IMG/VR virus record: IMGVR_UViG_3300008259_000280
Location: 1 to 24,725 of that record
Length of the DNA stretch: 24,725 bases
Origin: a virus
Direction: 5' to 3' (one strand)
How positions within the stretch are numbered: position 1 is the stretch's first letter; each line of letters opens with the position of its first letter. Shown piece after piece: positions 14,951-21,527 of this stretch. The notes beneath the pieces were generated by a model. That model was given only the letters and a program-made list of their open reading frames with translations, was not told where the DNA came from and made no database searches. The position numbers were made by a program, and so were the translations under genes.

Positions 14951-15328
14951 ATGATCACAAGCTTACAACTAATCGATTGCCTTTTTGAAGAATTTTTCAT
15001 AAGTTCAATTTCTTCAAATAACAATGTTTATGAATTTCTAGAAAATAGTATTTATGATGATGAAGACGAAGACGAAGACGAAGATGATGATGATGATTGG
15101 GATGACGATGAGGACGATGAAGAAGAAGATGACGATGACGATTGGGACGATGATGAAGACGATGATGACGATGATGATTGGGATGACGATGAGGACGATG
15201 AAGAAGAAGATGACGATGAGGACATGGAGGAAGAAGAGTGGGATGATGACGATGATGATTGGGATGAAGACGAAGAGGATGAAGATGATTGGGACGATGA
15301 CGATGATGAAGACGAGGACAATTATTGA
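14951..15328 (+). CDS. Extremely acidic D/E/W-repeat protein (125 aa)
   Basis: Residues 1-35 (MITSLQLIDCLFEEFFISSI...) form a short hydrophobic/amphipathic head; residues 36-123 are an 88-residue tract with 81 Asp/Glu, six Trp and one Met; the end is NY. Tryptophans stand alone between acidic runs, and a 27-residue period (81 bases) is visible. The ATG at 14951 is certain: GTAGGAGAAAAA is a perfect ribosome site, and the start at 14915 has none. No homologue is recognised. Possible roles are Ca2+ or cation binding, mimicry of DNA to titrate a host DNA-binding protein, or a charged virion/core filler. The triplet-like repeat could have grown by slippage, yet the frame is kept intact, which argues for selection on the protein. 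Confidence 0.8.
   Translation: MITSLQLIDCLFEEFFISSISSNNNVYEFLENSIYDDEDEDEDEDDDDDWDDDEDDEEEDDDDDWDDDEDDDDDDDWDDDEDDEEEDDDEDMEEEEWDDDDDDWDEDEEDEDDWDDDDDEDEDNY
15089..15219 (+). repeat. 81-base tandem repeat in the acidic gene
   Basis: Bases 15089-15138 recur exactly at 15170-15219, an offset of 81 bases or 27 codons, within a GAT/GAC/GAA/GAG-rich region. It indicates a recent internal duplication rather than only simple trinucleotide slippage. Confidence 0.85.
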
Positions 15329-15331
15329 TTT

Positions 15332-15526
15332 TTAGCGAGACATGAACAATAGTTCTCTTTTTGTTTTTTTCCTACGGTCGGTTGGTGTGGGAGGCTTTTC
15401 GGAATTTTCAGCCCCGCCAACCGGCTGTTTGTATTTTTTATATAAATATTCAAGATTTGGCCCAGTTGGTGTAAGGCCATAATTATCTGCAATCTCAGAA
15501 ATGTGGAAATAATCTTTGAAATTCAT
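15332..15526 (-). CDS. Small unknown protein (64 aa)
   Basis: A short frame beginning MNFKDYFHISEIADNYGLTP, then a Tyr/Lys-rich stretch and a Pro/Lys/Arg-rich basic end (KPPTPTDRRKKTKRELL). The N-terminal pattern, a polar amphipathic helix starting M-x-F-x-x-Y, is common in small T4-like virion and core proteins, and the restored small protein at 4139 begins similarly (MKRFADYM). No convincing ribosome site precedes the ATG at 15526. It lies tail-to-tail with the acidic gene, three bases apart, and part of it is encoded by a G+C-rich inverted repeat (15376-15422). It may be real, but the region could instead act mainly as a terminator structure. Confidence 0.5.
   Translation of the reverse strand: MNFKDYFHISEIADNYGLTPTGPNLEYLYKKYKQPVGGAENSEKPPTPTDRRKKTKRELLFMSR
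15376..15422 (+). terminator. Possible G+C-rich hairpin after the acidic protein gene
   Basis: CGGTTGG and CCAACCG form the outer arms, with a GGCT...AGCC inner stem and small internal mismatches, in a locally G+C-rich patch of AT-rich DNA. A T-rich stretch follows about ten bases later on the plus strand. It is an imperfect terminator, and it overlaps a possible minus-strand small gene. Confidence 0.3.
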
Positions 15527-15576
15527 TCTAAATATATGTATACCTAAGTTTGATGTATTTTGAATTGGAGAAAGCT

Positions 15577-16083
15577 GTGAAAAGTAAAAAAAATTGGCCC
15601 GGAATTATGATTCTCGAATATTTTCGTATTCATAAAAACGGAAAAGTTATTCGAGAAGAAAAAAACATTCCAAATTTGTTGCATGTACAAGGAGAGCAAA
15701 GAATATTAGGTAATCTTTTTGGTGGAATTGCTATTCCTTCAACATATTACCTAGGAGTTGATGCTAGGACATCTTTGTCTGCATCAGATACATTAGCATC
15801 TTTAATCAACGAACCATCTACTGGTGGCTATAACCGTCAAGGAATAGCATCTAATTCGTTCACAATTGAAACAAGTGGTACAACGGTAAAGGCTAAAACT
15901 GGAATTATTACATTTTCTTGTACATCTGGCTCATGGCCACAAGCAAAAAATCTATTCTTGACTAATGTCGGAAGCGGAACTTCAGGCATTCTCTATTCTA
16001 GCGTTGTACTATCTTCACCATTTACTTTGAACTCCGGTGAAAGTATTACTCTAAAGTTTTCTATGGCATTATCAAACTGCTAA
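15577..16083 (+). CDS. Probable tail/virion surface protein (168 aa)
   Basis: Beta-rich protein of a type I associate with phage structural regions: a short N-terminal part with FRIHKNGKVIREEKNIPNLL, then TYYLGVDARTSLSASDTLAS, the LINEPSTGGYNRQGI motif, and C-terminal strands with FLTNVGSGTSGILYSSV and LNSGESITLKFSMALS. Spacing of Gly/Ser/Thr strands suggests a jelly-roll or sandwich fold. I placed the start at GTG 15577, since GGAG stands six bases before it; the TTG/ATG at 15550-15553 lacks a ribosome site. Its stop overlaps the opposing gene's stop by four bases. A TATAAATA lies at 15441-15448 in the right orientation but rather far upstream. A tail fibre- or appendage-associated role is inferred from composition. 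Confidence 0.7.
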   Translation: MKSKKNWPGIMILEYFRIHKNGKVIREEKNIPNLLHVQGEQRILGNLFGGIAIPSTYYLGVDARTSLSASDTLASLINEPSTGGYNRQGIASNSFTIETSGTTVKAKTGIITFSCTSGSWPQAKNLFLTNVGSGTSGILYSSVVLSSPFTLNSGESITLKFSMALSNC

Positions 16084-16571
16084 GAAAAGTTTAGTAATTT
16101 TGCGCTATTTTCGAACACGCTTATATCTCGTATCTCAACAGAGTGTACAGATATCACTCGTTTGTTTTGAATAACATATATTTTTCTAAAACGGAAAAAA
16201 TATTCTTCTCTGCCACCATCATCCAGATCGAGAATGTCTTCAGAGTAAACAGTATCGTATGAATCTTCTGTTAATTTTTTATTGTCTTCTATATCTGATA
16301 TCATATATTTAATAGGAATGTGAATTTTATAATAGCTCCCAGCAATTTGTATCTTGTCTTCAGCTTGTTCTGTGTCAATTTCATATTCTAAAAAAATTTC
16401 TTTTGGTAATTTATATTCTTTATCGTTGTTGATATTAGTAACTTCTATGCAGGTTCCCAATACTTTGAGCTTGGCACCAGAATATAAATCATATCTTTGT
16501 TCTCTTGTCAAAAATATTAGATGATTCAAGAACAAAGGATAAACAACTGTCTTAGGTTTTGTCGTACTCAT
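16080..16571 (-). CDS. Unknown protein coupled to the PD-(D/E)XK nuclease (163 aa)
   Basis: No family recognised. It begins MSTTKPKTVVYPLFLNHLIF and contains beta-prone stretches (GAKLKVLGTCIEVTNINN; GSYYKIHIPIKYMISDIED), an acidic stretch SEDILDLDDGGREEYFF and a C-terminus with KIYVIQNKRVISVHSVEIRD. The ATG overlaps the nuclease stop as ATGA (16568-16571), which suggests coupled translation and perhaps a shared process in DNA metabolism. There is no membrane segment. The alternation of short strands could form a small beta-barrel, but this cannot be shown from sequence by eye. Confidence 0.75.
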   Translation of the reverse strand: MSTTKPKTVVYPLFLNHLIFLTREQRYDLYSGAKLKVLGTCIEVTNINNDKEYKLPKEIFLEYEIDTEQAEDKIQIAGSYYKIHIPIKYMISDIEDNKKLTEDSYDTVYSEDILDLDDGGREEYFFRFRKIYVIQNKRVISVHSVEIRDISVFENSAKLLNFS

Positions 16572-17335
16572 ATTCCGTTGCTTCTGTTATAAGGACAAAT
16601 GTTTGAAAAATCGCATCGTCTGCAATGAAAACCTACATTAGCTGTTGCTTTATTTTCATCGGTTCCTTCGATTTGCAAGTAAAGTTTTTTAAGGCTTTCT
16701 TTAACTGCTAAAAGGTTTTCCATTTGAAAGTTAGTGCTGACGGTCTTGCCACCTTCGAGATATATCAAAGCTGCTTGAATGTTTTCTGGTTTGATTCCAA
16801 ATTCTTCATTTACAACCATAGCATACGCATTCAACTGTAAATCACTTTTAATTGTTTTGCTATTTTTTCTCCAAGCATTATCTTTCGATGTTTTGTAATC
16901 AATTATGATTGCACGATCATTCTTTATTATCAATCTGTCAATAAATCCAAGAAGTATTTTCTTATCTGGTGGAGACAAGTCATACTCTATCTTGTACTCA
17001 ATCTCGCCATCACAACCAACTCGCTCTGTGAGCTTCTCTACGACCTTCAGATGACTCCAAAATTTGTTTTTGTATTCGGGTGTGAGTGTATCAAGTTTAT
17101 GTGAATCTTCAAATAATATATCACGATTTAGCAATTTTTTACCAATTTCAAATATTGGTTCCTCTGCTTTTTGTTTGACATAAATCTCAGCAGCTTTATG
17201 AATTAATTTTCCATAAACAAAATAAATTTGTTCAGGTTTGTCTGGAACGACTTTGAGGTGGTATTTATACTTGTATTGTGTTTGGCATAGCTCAAAGCAT
17301 TGGCTACGACTAACACTTAAGTGGTTTATCAGCAT
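16568..17335 (-). CDS. PD-(D/E)XK exonuclease-type protein with likely Fe-S cluster, RecB/Cas4-like (255 aa)
   Basis: Predicted DNA nuclease. Counting from the ATG at 17335: VYGKLIHKAAEIYV (40-53) gives the early helix with His46; LLGFIDRL (128-135) has the GxxD motif (Asp133); AIIIDYKTSK (142-151) is the core D-x-K motif (Asp146, Lys148); DLQLNAYAM (165-173) is the QxxxY motif. Cysteines 13 and 17 near the start and 238, 241 and 247 at the end (FHCRRCDFSNICPY) resemble the Fe-S cluster staple of AddB/Cas4 nucleases; one of the five is presumably spare. The upstream TTG was rejected as start. It diverges from primase with a 30-base gap, linking it to replication or recombination. No CRISPR array is nearby, so adaptation is not implied. 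Confidence 0.88.
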   Translation of the reverse strand: MLINHLSVSRSQCFELCQTQYKYKYHLKVVPDKPEQIYFVYGKLIHKAAEIYVKQKAEEPIFEIGKKLLNRDILFEDSHKLDTLTPEYKNKFWSHLKVVEKLTERVGCDGEIEYKIEYDLSPPDKKILLGFIDRLIIKNDRAIIIDYKTSKDNAWRKNSKTIKSDLQLNAYAMVVNEEFGIKPENIQAALIYLEGGKTVSTNFQMENLLAVKESLKKLYLQIEGTDENKATANVGFHCRRCDFSNICPYNRSNGI

Positions 17336-17365
17336 AAACAATTATAGTCAGATTATTGGTGAAAA

Positions 17366-18376
17366 ATGCCTATAGACTTCGACACTTTTCACAATTGGGC
17401 TCAAGATCGATTTGACAAAGTTCAGGTCAAAGGAAATGAAATATGCTTGAATTCAATATTTGCAGATAGTGATAGCAAATTCCATCTTTGGTGCAATCCA
17501 AGTGGTGGAAAAAATGAACGCCCGTATGGTGTGTTCCATTGTTGGAAGTCTGATAGAAAAGGGTCGTTAGTCAGTCTGGTTATGGAAGTTGATAAGTGCG
17601 ACAGAGATGAGGCTCTTAAAACCCTAGGTATCAGTAAGCTAAGAGGCAGGCCGATAGAGGAAATAAGCGAGGACTTAGATCAAGATCAAGCGACTTGGGA
17701 CATTACACTCCTTGAAAAAAATCTAAGCCTACCCCCACAGACTGTAAAAATAAATCAAGCAAATATTTATTGGTACAAAAAAGCCAAAGAATATTTAGAC
17801 AGTCGAAAGATACCATCTGACAACCTTTATATTTGTACTGGAGGCAAATATCAAGGCAGAATAATAATCCCATACTATAGCCCAAAGGGCAACCTCATTT
17901 ATTTCAATGGCAGAACGATAGTTGGATCGGAGCTAAGATATCGTGGGCCAGAAAAAGAATGTGGTGTAGGCAAAGAAGATGTACTGTTTTTCACATCGTT
18001 TCCAGAAAGAGATGCCAAAATTTATTTGTGTGAAGGTGAATTCGATGCTTTGTCACTAGCTGCATGTGGTTTGGTTGGTGTGGCTTGTGGTGGCAAAAAT
18101 CTTAGCGATAAACAGGCGACTATGCTTTCTAATTATAAAGTTTGCTTGGCTTTGGATACAGATGAAGCTGGAATTACTGCATTAGAGAGGATGTATCAGA
18201 AACTAGTTTCTATTTGCCTTATAAATCCAACTCGAAGAATATCCAAAGTACAACCTCCTGAAAATTTCAAGGACTGGAACCAATTTTTGTGTGAACATAA
18301 CGCTAAAATAGTAAGTAGTTATATCGAAGCAAAAGAAGAAGAGCTAGAAAGTGAAATCCCATATGGTTACAGATAA
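17366..18376 (+). CDS. 61: DNA primase, TOPRIM type (336 aa)
   Basis: Makes RNA primers for lagging-strand synthesis. A zinc-finger-like module occupies 30-75, with FHLWCNPSGG (39-48) and YGVFHCWKSDRKGSL (54-68) offering His40, Cys43, His58 and Cys59. The TOPRIM domain has IYLCEGEFDALSL (219-231) with Glu223 and Asp227, and CLALDTDEAG (260-269) with Asp264 and Asp266; KDWNQFL (302-308) is the further acidic motif. Length is close to T4 gp61 (342 aa). The ATG at 17366 follows TTGGTGAAAA. The downstream gene overlaps its end by 14 bases, indicating a two-gene operon. The primase class is clear; equivalence to T4 gp61 rests on length and phage type. Confidence 0.9.
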   Translation: MPIDFDTFHNWAQDRFDKVQVKGNEICLNSIFADSDSKFHLWCNPSGGKNERPYGVFHCWKSDRKGSLVSLVMEVDKCDRDEALKTLGISKLRGRPIEEISEDLDQDQATWDITLLEKNLSLPPQTVKINQANIYWYKKAKEYLDSRKIPSDNLYICTGGKYQGRIIIPYYSPKGNLIYFNGRTIVGSELRYRGPEKECGVGKEDVLFFTSFPERDAKIYLCEGEFDALSLAACGLVGVACGGKNLSDKQATMLSNYKVCLALDTDEAGITALERMYQKLVSICLINPTRRISKVQPPENFKDWNQFLCEHNAKIVSSYIEAKEEELESEIPYGYR

Positions 18377-18728
18377 ACAAAAGAGAAATCTTGATTACTT
18401 CAGAAACAAAATTGTAACAATTTTCACTTCTCCAATAAACAGAAATTTTACTGAACAAGAAGCTTTGGAATATTTTGTTGGCAAAATAACCAGTATCGAT
18501 GACAATGGTATTTGGTACGAGCACCTAAAAACAAAATGCTTAAATTTTATATTTTACAACAAAATAACTTCTATCTCTGAAGAAAAATTTATCCCAGCAG
18601 ATCAAGTTGAACAAGCCATGAGTGAACAGGCCGAAGAAAACCAAGTTCAACTCACGGCAGATGGTGAAATCAAGCCAATAGACAGTCCAAAAACTGTGAG
18701 TGATTTGAAAACGCTGCTAGGGATTTGA
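18363..18728 (+). CDS. Unknown protein co-transcribed with primase (121 aa)
   Basis: Begins MVTDKQKRNLDYFRNKIVTI; the GTG at 18351 would also be in frame, but the ATG at 18363 is preferred although no strong ribosome site is visible, suggesting coupling to primase translation, which it overlaps by 14 bases. Residues 16-75 alternate strands (NKIVTIFTSP, YFVGKITSIDDNGIWYEH, NFIFYNKITSISEEKFI) in a way that resembles a small Sm/SH3-like beta-barrel, with an acidic, flexible Gln/Glu tail thereafter and a final short helix (VSDLKTLLGI). Such tails are typical of proteins that dock onto replication partners. Nucleic-acid or protein binding in the primosome is a tentative reading. It converges on the DUF5659-like gene with a 12-base overlap. 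Confidence 0.75.
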   Translation: MVTDKQKRNLDYFRNKIVTIFTSPINRNFTEQEALEYFVGKITSIDDNGIWYEHLKTKCLNFIFYNKITSISEEKFIPADQVEQAMSEQAEENQVQLTADGEIKPIDSPKTVSDLKTLLGI

Positions 18729-19184
18729 TGGTCTGGTAAATTCTCCAATTTTTTTCAAGCTCATGAGCTTTGAGTCGAAATCATGGAATTCGCTGGCCGT
18801 ATATTGAAAATTTGTTTCATCGAACTGTAATTCTTCTTCTTGTGAATGAATTTCGAAGTAAAACGACCTTCCTTTTTTGCCGACTAACTTGAATTTATGC
18901 ATCAAAAGAAAAGCTGCTGCGCCTAGGTCTGTAACATACTTGCTTGAACTAATTGGATAAGGGTACTCATCAAGCTTTTTCAATCCCATTAAACAATGAT
19001 CAAAGTAGTGAAACTCGCTGAAAAGATAGGATGTTTTCAAATCCTCAAATTCTTTTAATTTCTCTTTGTCGATATTAAAAAGAAATGTCTTTTCTTTTCG
19101 TCCGCTGAGTGGATATGAATGCATTAAGATATATGCAGCCACACCAAGGTCTTGTACAGGCCTCGTAACAGTATCTTTTTTCAT
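18717..19184 (-). CDS. Two tandem DUF5659-like domains (155 aa)
   Basis: The protein is an internal duplication. Unit 1 (about 10-76) and unit 2 (84-151) align without gaps: DLGVAAYILMHSYPLSGRK against DLGAAAFLLMHKFKLVGKK, then TFLFNI against SFYFEI, SEFHYFDHCLMGLKKL against SEFHDFDSKLMSLKKI. The pattern, a DLG-x-AA-hydrophobic helix followed by two strands ending in a FxF hairpin and a final helix, matches what I know of DUF5659, a small phage/bacterial domain of unknown function usually present once. It lies 36 bases after the actin-like gene on the same strand behind GGCAAGAAGAACTAAA, so the two may be expressed together. Function unknown. Confidence 0.75.
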   Translation of the reverse strand: MKKDTVTRPVQDLGVAAYILMHSYPLSGRKEKTFLFNIDKEKLKEFEDLKTSYLFSEFHYFDHCLMGLKKLDEYPYPISSSKYVTDLGAAAFLLMHKFKLVGKKGRSFYFEIHSQEEELQFDETNFQYTASEFHDFDSKLMSLKKIGEFTRPSNP

Positions 19185-19220
19185 TTTAGTTCTTCTTGCC
19201 TTTCATGCTTTCTTTTTTAA

Positions 19221-20231
19221 TCAACCTGCTGCTTCAGCTGCGATTAGACAGCCTTTTGCAACTGAGTAGAGTGGCTCAGCGGGACGAATCACTTCTCCTA
19301 CGGGGATGCTTAAGTTTGCTTGTTTTAGAGTCTGAGAAAAAATATCTGTAAATCCTTTGGCCATAGAAGTGCCACCGGCAACTACGAAGTCTACAGGATT
19401 TTCAGTTTTTACAGCTTGTTTTGCAGAGGCAAGGCCTTCACGAATTCCATGGACTGTCTTCTCAATCATCAGGCGATACTGAGTAATAATCGCTCTTTCA
19501 ACTAATGTTGTTGGTTCTGCTGATAAATCAACTTTAGCTTTCTCCTTATTGATAAAGGTTGGGCTTTCACCTGTAGCCTTGGCAGCTTGCTTATCGATCC
19601 AGTCTCCACTATTGACAATTGCAAAAGAAAAGATTGGATTGCCGTACATGGCAAAACAAACATTTACCATGCCTGCGCCACATGATACTCCAACGCCCGT
19701 GAATGCTTTCTTCTGTAGTTCAGCGTAGACGATTGCTAAGGCTTCGTTAATTGGTTTAGGGTCCACTTTGTACCCTTCATCAGATACATAGCTTTTGAAA
19801 ATTGATTCCAGCACTCTTGAGTGATAATCAGCATCGGTTTCTTGATTGATTGCGTTGGCTGGGACGCTGTAATAAAGCTTGGTGCCGTCTTGTTCGACTG
19901 GATCAATTAGGCTGTGCGCCATAATGTTCATAATTTGGAAAGCGTCTCTCTCTTTAGGATTGACGCAACCGTCTTTCATAGGCCTTTTCAACTCTAGTGT
20001 GGGCAGAGTATAGGCCATATTTACAGCAGCTTCGCCCAAAGCATAAGCTACATTTTCTCTTTCGATTAGAGGCACTCCAGCTTGCTTCATCATGTTGAAA
20101 ACAAATCTGTTTTCCAATGGTAATTCAAGAAAAGCATTTATTTCTCTTTTGTATAGAAAATCTCCTTTTTCATTCCTTCTGCAAGCGATAGCATTGTAAG
20201 TGCCAGCGTCATAGCCTATGCATTTCTTCAT
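19221..20231 (-). CDS. Actin/Hsp70-superfamily ATPase, MreB/ParM-like (336 aa)
   Basis: All five nucleotide-binding signatures of the actin fold can be traced: phosphate-1 IGYDAGTYNAIACR (5-18), connect-1 PKPINEALAIVYAE (158-171), phosphate-2 TGVGVSCGAGMVNVCFA (178-194), adenosine FVVAGGTSMAKGF (282-294) and connect-2 PLYSVAKGCLIAAE (320-333). The phosphate-2 loop is unusual: Ser183 stands where the D of DxGxGT normally is. A GDWIDKQAAKATGE segment (209-222) follows. Length is close to MreB and ParM. Relatives polymerise to move plasmids or shape cells; a phage copy could position DNA or capsids, or work as a monomeric switch. The ATG at 20231 follows AAAGGTGATTT. It is preceded 15 bases upstream by a small acidic gene. 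Fold is secure, polymerisation is not shown. Confidence 0.87.
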   Translation of the reverse strand: MKKCIGYDAGTYNAIACRRNEKGDFLYKREINAFLELPLENRFVFNMMKQAGVPLIERENVAYALGEAAVNMAYTLPTLELKRPMKDGCVNPKERDAFQIMNIMAHSLIDPVEQDGTKLYYSVPANAINQETDADYHSRVLESIFKSYVSDEGYKVDPKPINEALAIVYAELQKKAFTGVGVSCGAGMVNVCFAMYGNPIFSFAIVNSGDWIDKQAAKATGESPTFINKEKAKVDLSAEPTTLVERAIITQYRLMIEKTVHGIREGLASAKQAVKTENPVDFVVAGGTSMAKGFTDIFSQTLKQANLSIPVGEVIRPAEPLYSVAKGCLIAAEAAG

Positions 20232-20246
20232 AAATCACCTTTCACT

Positions 20247-20477
20247 TTACTTTCCAAATTTGATCTTTTCGGTTGGCTTAAAATCAGGAATCATCCACGC
20301 AACATCATCGTCATCACTTTTTTGTTTAGTAGAAACCTGTTTGACATTAGAATTATCAGAAACAGATAGACTACCATTCTGATTAAGATTTATATTTATA
20401 TCTAATTGTAAAGATATAACAACTTCTCCATCTTGGGTTACGACTTTGACATTTTGTGGTTTAATAAGCTGTGCCAT
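20247..20477 (-). CDS. Small acidic protein upstream of the actin-like ATPase (76 aa)
   Basis: Reads MAQLIKPQNVKVVTQDGEVV, then alternating strand residues (ISLQLDININLNQNGSLSV), a polar linker, SDDDDVAWMIPDFKP and a basic end (TEKIKFGK). It looks like a short beta-hairpin domain plus an exposed linear motif. The order (small protein just before an actin-like ATPase, 15-base gap) invites comparison with filament partners such as ParR, but ParR genes normally follow the ATPase and are ribbon-helix-helix proteins, which this is not. Its start at 20477 has no clear ribosome site. Function unknown; an adaptor or assembly cofactor for the ATPase is a possibility. Confidence 0.7.
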   Translation of the reverse strand: MAQLIKPQNVKVVTQDGEVVISLQLDININLNQNGSLSVSDNSNVKQVSTKQKSDDDDVAWMIPDFKPTEKIKFGK

Positions 20478-20507
20478 ATTGTATAATTTATTATAGTTCT
20501 CGTCAAT

Positions 20508-21464
20508 TTATTTAGTATTTTTTAGCACAAATTTCCAAGCAGATTCAATCATTTCATTTGTCACATCAGTAAGACATGGCTTCAATTTAGCTTGTGGAGC
20601 AACTGTGCATGCACCGTAATTATTACATGGCCCGCAATAACCCGGATTGTCATCTGAGTGTTTTTGAACAACTTTTACAGTATCGTAATACTTACAAATG
20701 ACTTTGCCGTTTGTGTAACAGAAAATAGCTAGAGTTGGTTTTTTGTATCCGGCTGCACAATGCATATGTCCTGTGTCTGTTGTTATCACATAATCAACCA
20801 AACTAGTACAAGCCATACATTCTTCTAATTTAAATGTTGTTATGATGGGTATTTTTAAATTAATCAAATCTAAAATAGGTGCAGAATGAACAATAAACAA
20901 AAAATGATCTTTAGTCATGTTTTTTATAAAAAGTGATTGTTCGTAAGTGAGATTTTTGATAGATATAGCCGATCTTGGGCTAAACATGACAAGCTTCTTA
21001 AAGCCGTCCCATCCAATCTCTTTTAATTTTTCGACTACTTTTTGATTGTGTTTAGAATAGTCAGGCATCCACATATTGTGGTTCGTTAGTTGAAATCCCA
21101 TTCCATTAGCCCAAATGTCTGCACGATTTTTATCATTATCTTTTCCCTTAAGCCATTCATGTTTGACGCAAGAGTGGGTGCAGTTGTAAACAGCCAAATA
21201 CTCAGTTTCATCGTAATCTGCGCTATGAACGATTTTATTAACGAACGGGTGTTCTTTCGCTGCTGCAAAATAAGCATGAGGCACAGCCCAATCAAAATTG
21301 AAATCAGGCATTTCTTTTTTCAAATCCTCAAATATCATTCGCATATTTAGGATATCTCCGTAGCCACCAGAACTACGAAGTATCAAAATTTTGTTTCTTA
21401 ATTTATTAAATTGAGATACAGAGATTTGCTTTTTGTTTTTATTAAAATTCAAAAGACTGGCCAT
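20508..21464 (-). CDS. Glycosyltransferase family 9-like protein (318 aa)
   Basis: Resembles ADP-heptose:LPS heptosyltransferase-type GT-B enzymes. The N-terminal Rossmann motif is KILILRSSGGYGDILNMRMI (25-44); the C-terminal donor-site motif is VDYVITTDTGHMHCAAG (223-239) followed by KKPTLAIFCYT. Between them lie LVMFSPRSAI (158-167) and a FIVHSAP strand, as in this family. A Cys-rich stretch (CGPCNNYGACTVAP) near 277-290 is a feature seen in some GT9 members. It would transfer a sugar onto a lipopolysaccharide-like or protein acceptor in the cytoplasm. The start at 21464 lies only 11 bases after a strong terminator palindrome and has no ribosome site, so expression is probably low or start choice is wrong. 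G+C is markedly low. Confidence 0.82.
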   Translation of the reverse strand: MASLLNFNKNKKQISVSQFNKLRNKILILRSSGGYGDILNMRMIFEDLKKEMPDFNFDWAVPHAYFAAAKEHPFVNKIVHSADYDETEYLAVYNCTHSCVKHEWLKGKDNDKNRADIWANGMGFQLTNHNMWMPDYSKHNQKVVEKLKEIGWDGFKKLVMFSPRSAISIKNLTYEQSLFIKNMTKDHFLFIVHSAPILDLINLKIPIITTFKLEECMACTSLVDYVITTDTGHMHCAAGYKKPTLAIFCYTNGKVICKYYDTVKVVQKHSDDNPGYCGPCNNYGACTVAPQAKLKPCLTDVTNEMIESAWKFVLKNTK

Positions 21465-21475
21465 ATAAGTAAAAA

Positions 21476-21507
21476 AGAAAAGGGGAAGAATATTCTTCCC
21501 CTTTTCT
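21476..21507 (-). terminator. Perfect 32-base palindromic terminator
   Basis: The bases form two perfect 16-base arms (AGAAAAGGGGAAGAAT and its complement, centre at 21491/21492), with a run of five T following on the minus strand. It ends the probably abundant virion gene 20 bases upstream. It sits in the leader of the GT9 gene, so some read-through or another promoter is needed for that gene. Confidence 0.88.
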
Positions 21508-21527
21508 CAAAGAAAAAGTTCATTAAG

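Noticed and set aside
15052-15321. Minus-strand frame coding for a poly-serine protein
   Set aside because: It is the exact complement of the GAT/GAC/GAA-rich acidic gene; it has no ribosome site, while the plus-strand gene has an excellent one.
16568-17335. Cas4-like nuclease as part of a CRISPR system
   Set aside because: No repeat-spacer array or other Cas gene was seen; the family is common in phage replication/recombination, and primase is adjacent.
20391-20400. Minus-strand TATAAATA as promoter of the actin-like gene
   Set aside because: It lies within the coding part of the 76-aa gene about 160 bases upstream; in such AT-rich codons (Asn/Ile) the octamer is expected by chance.
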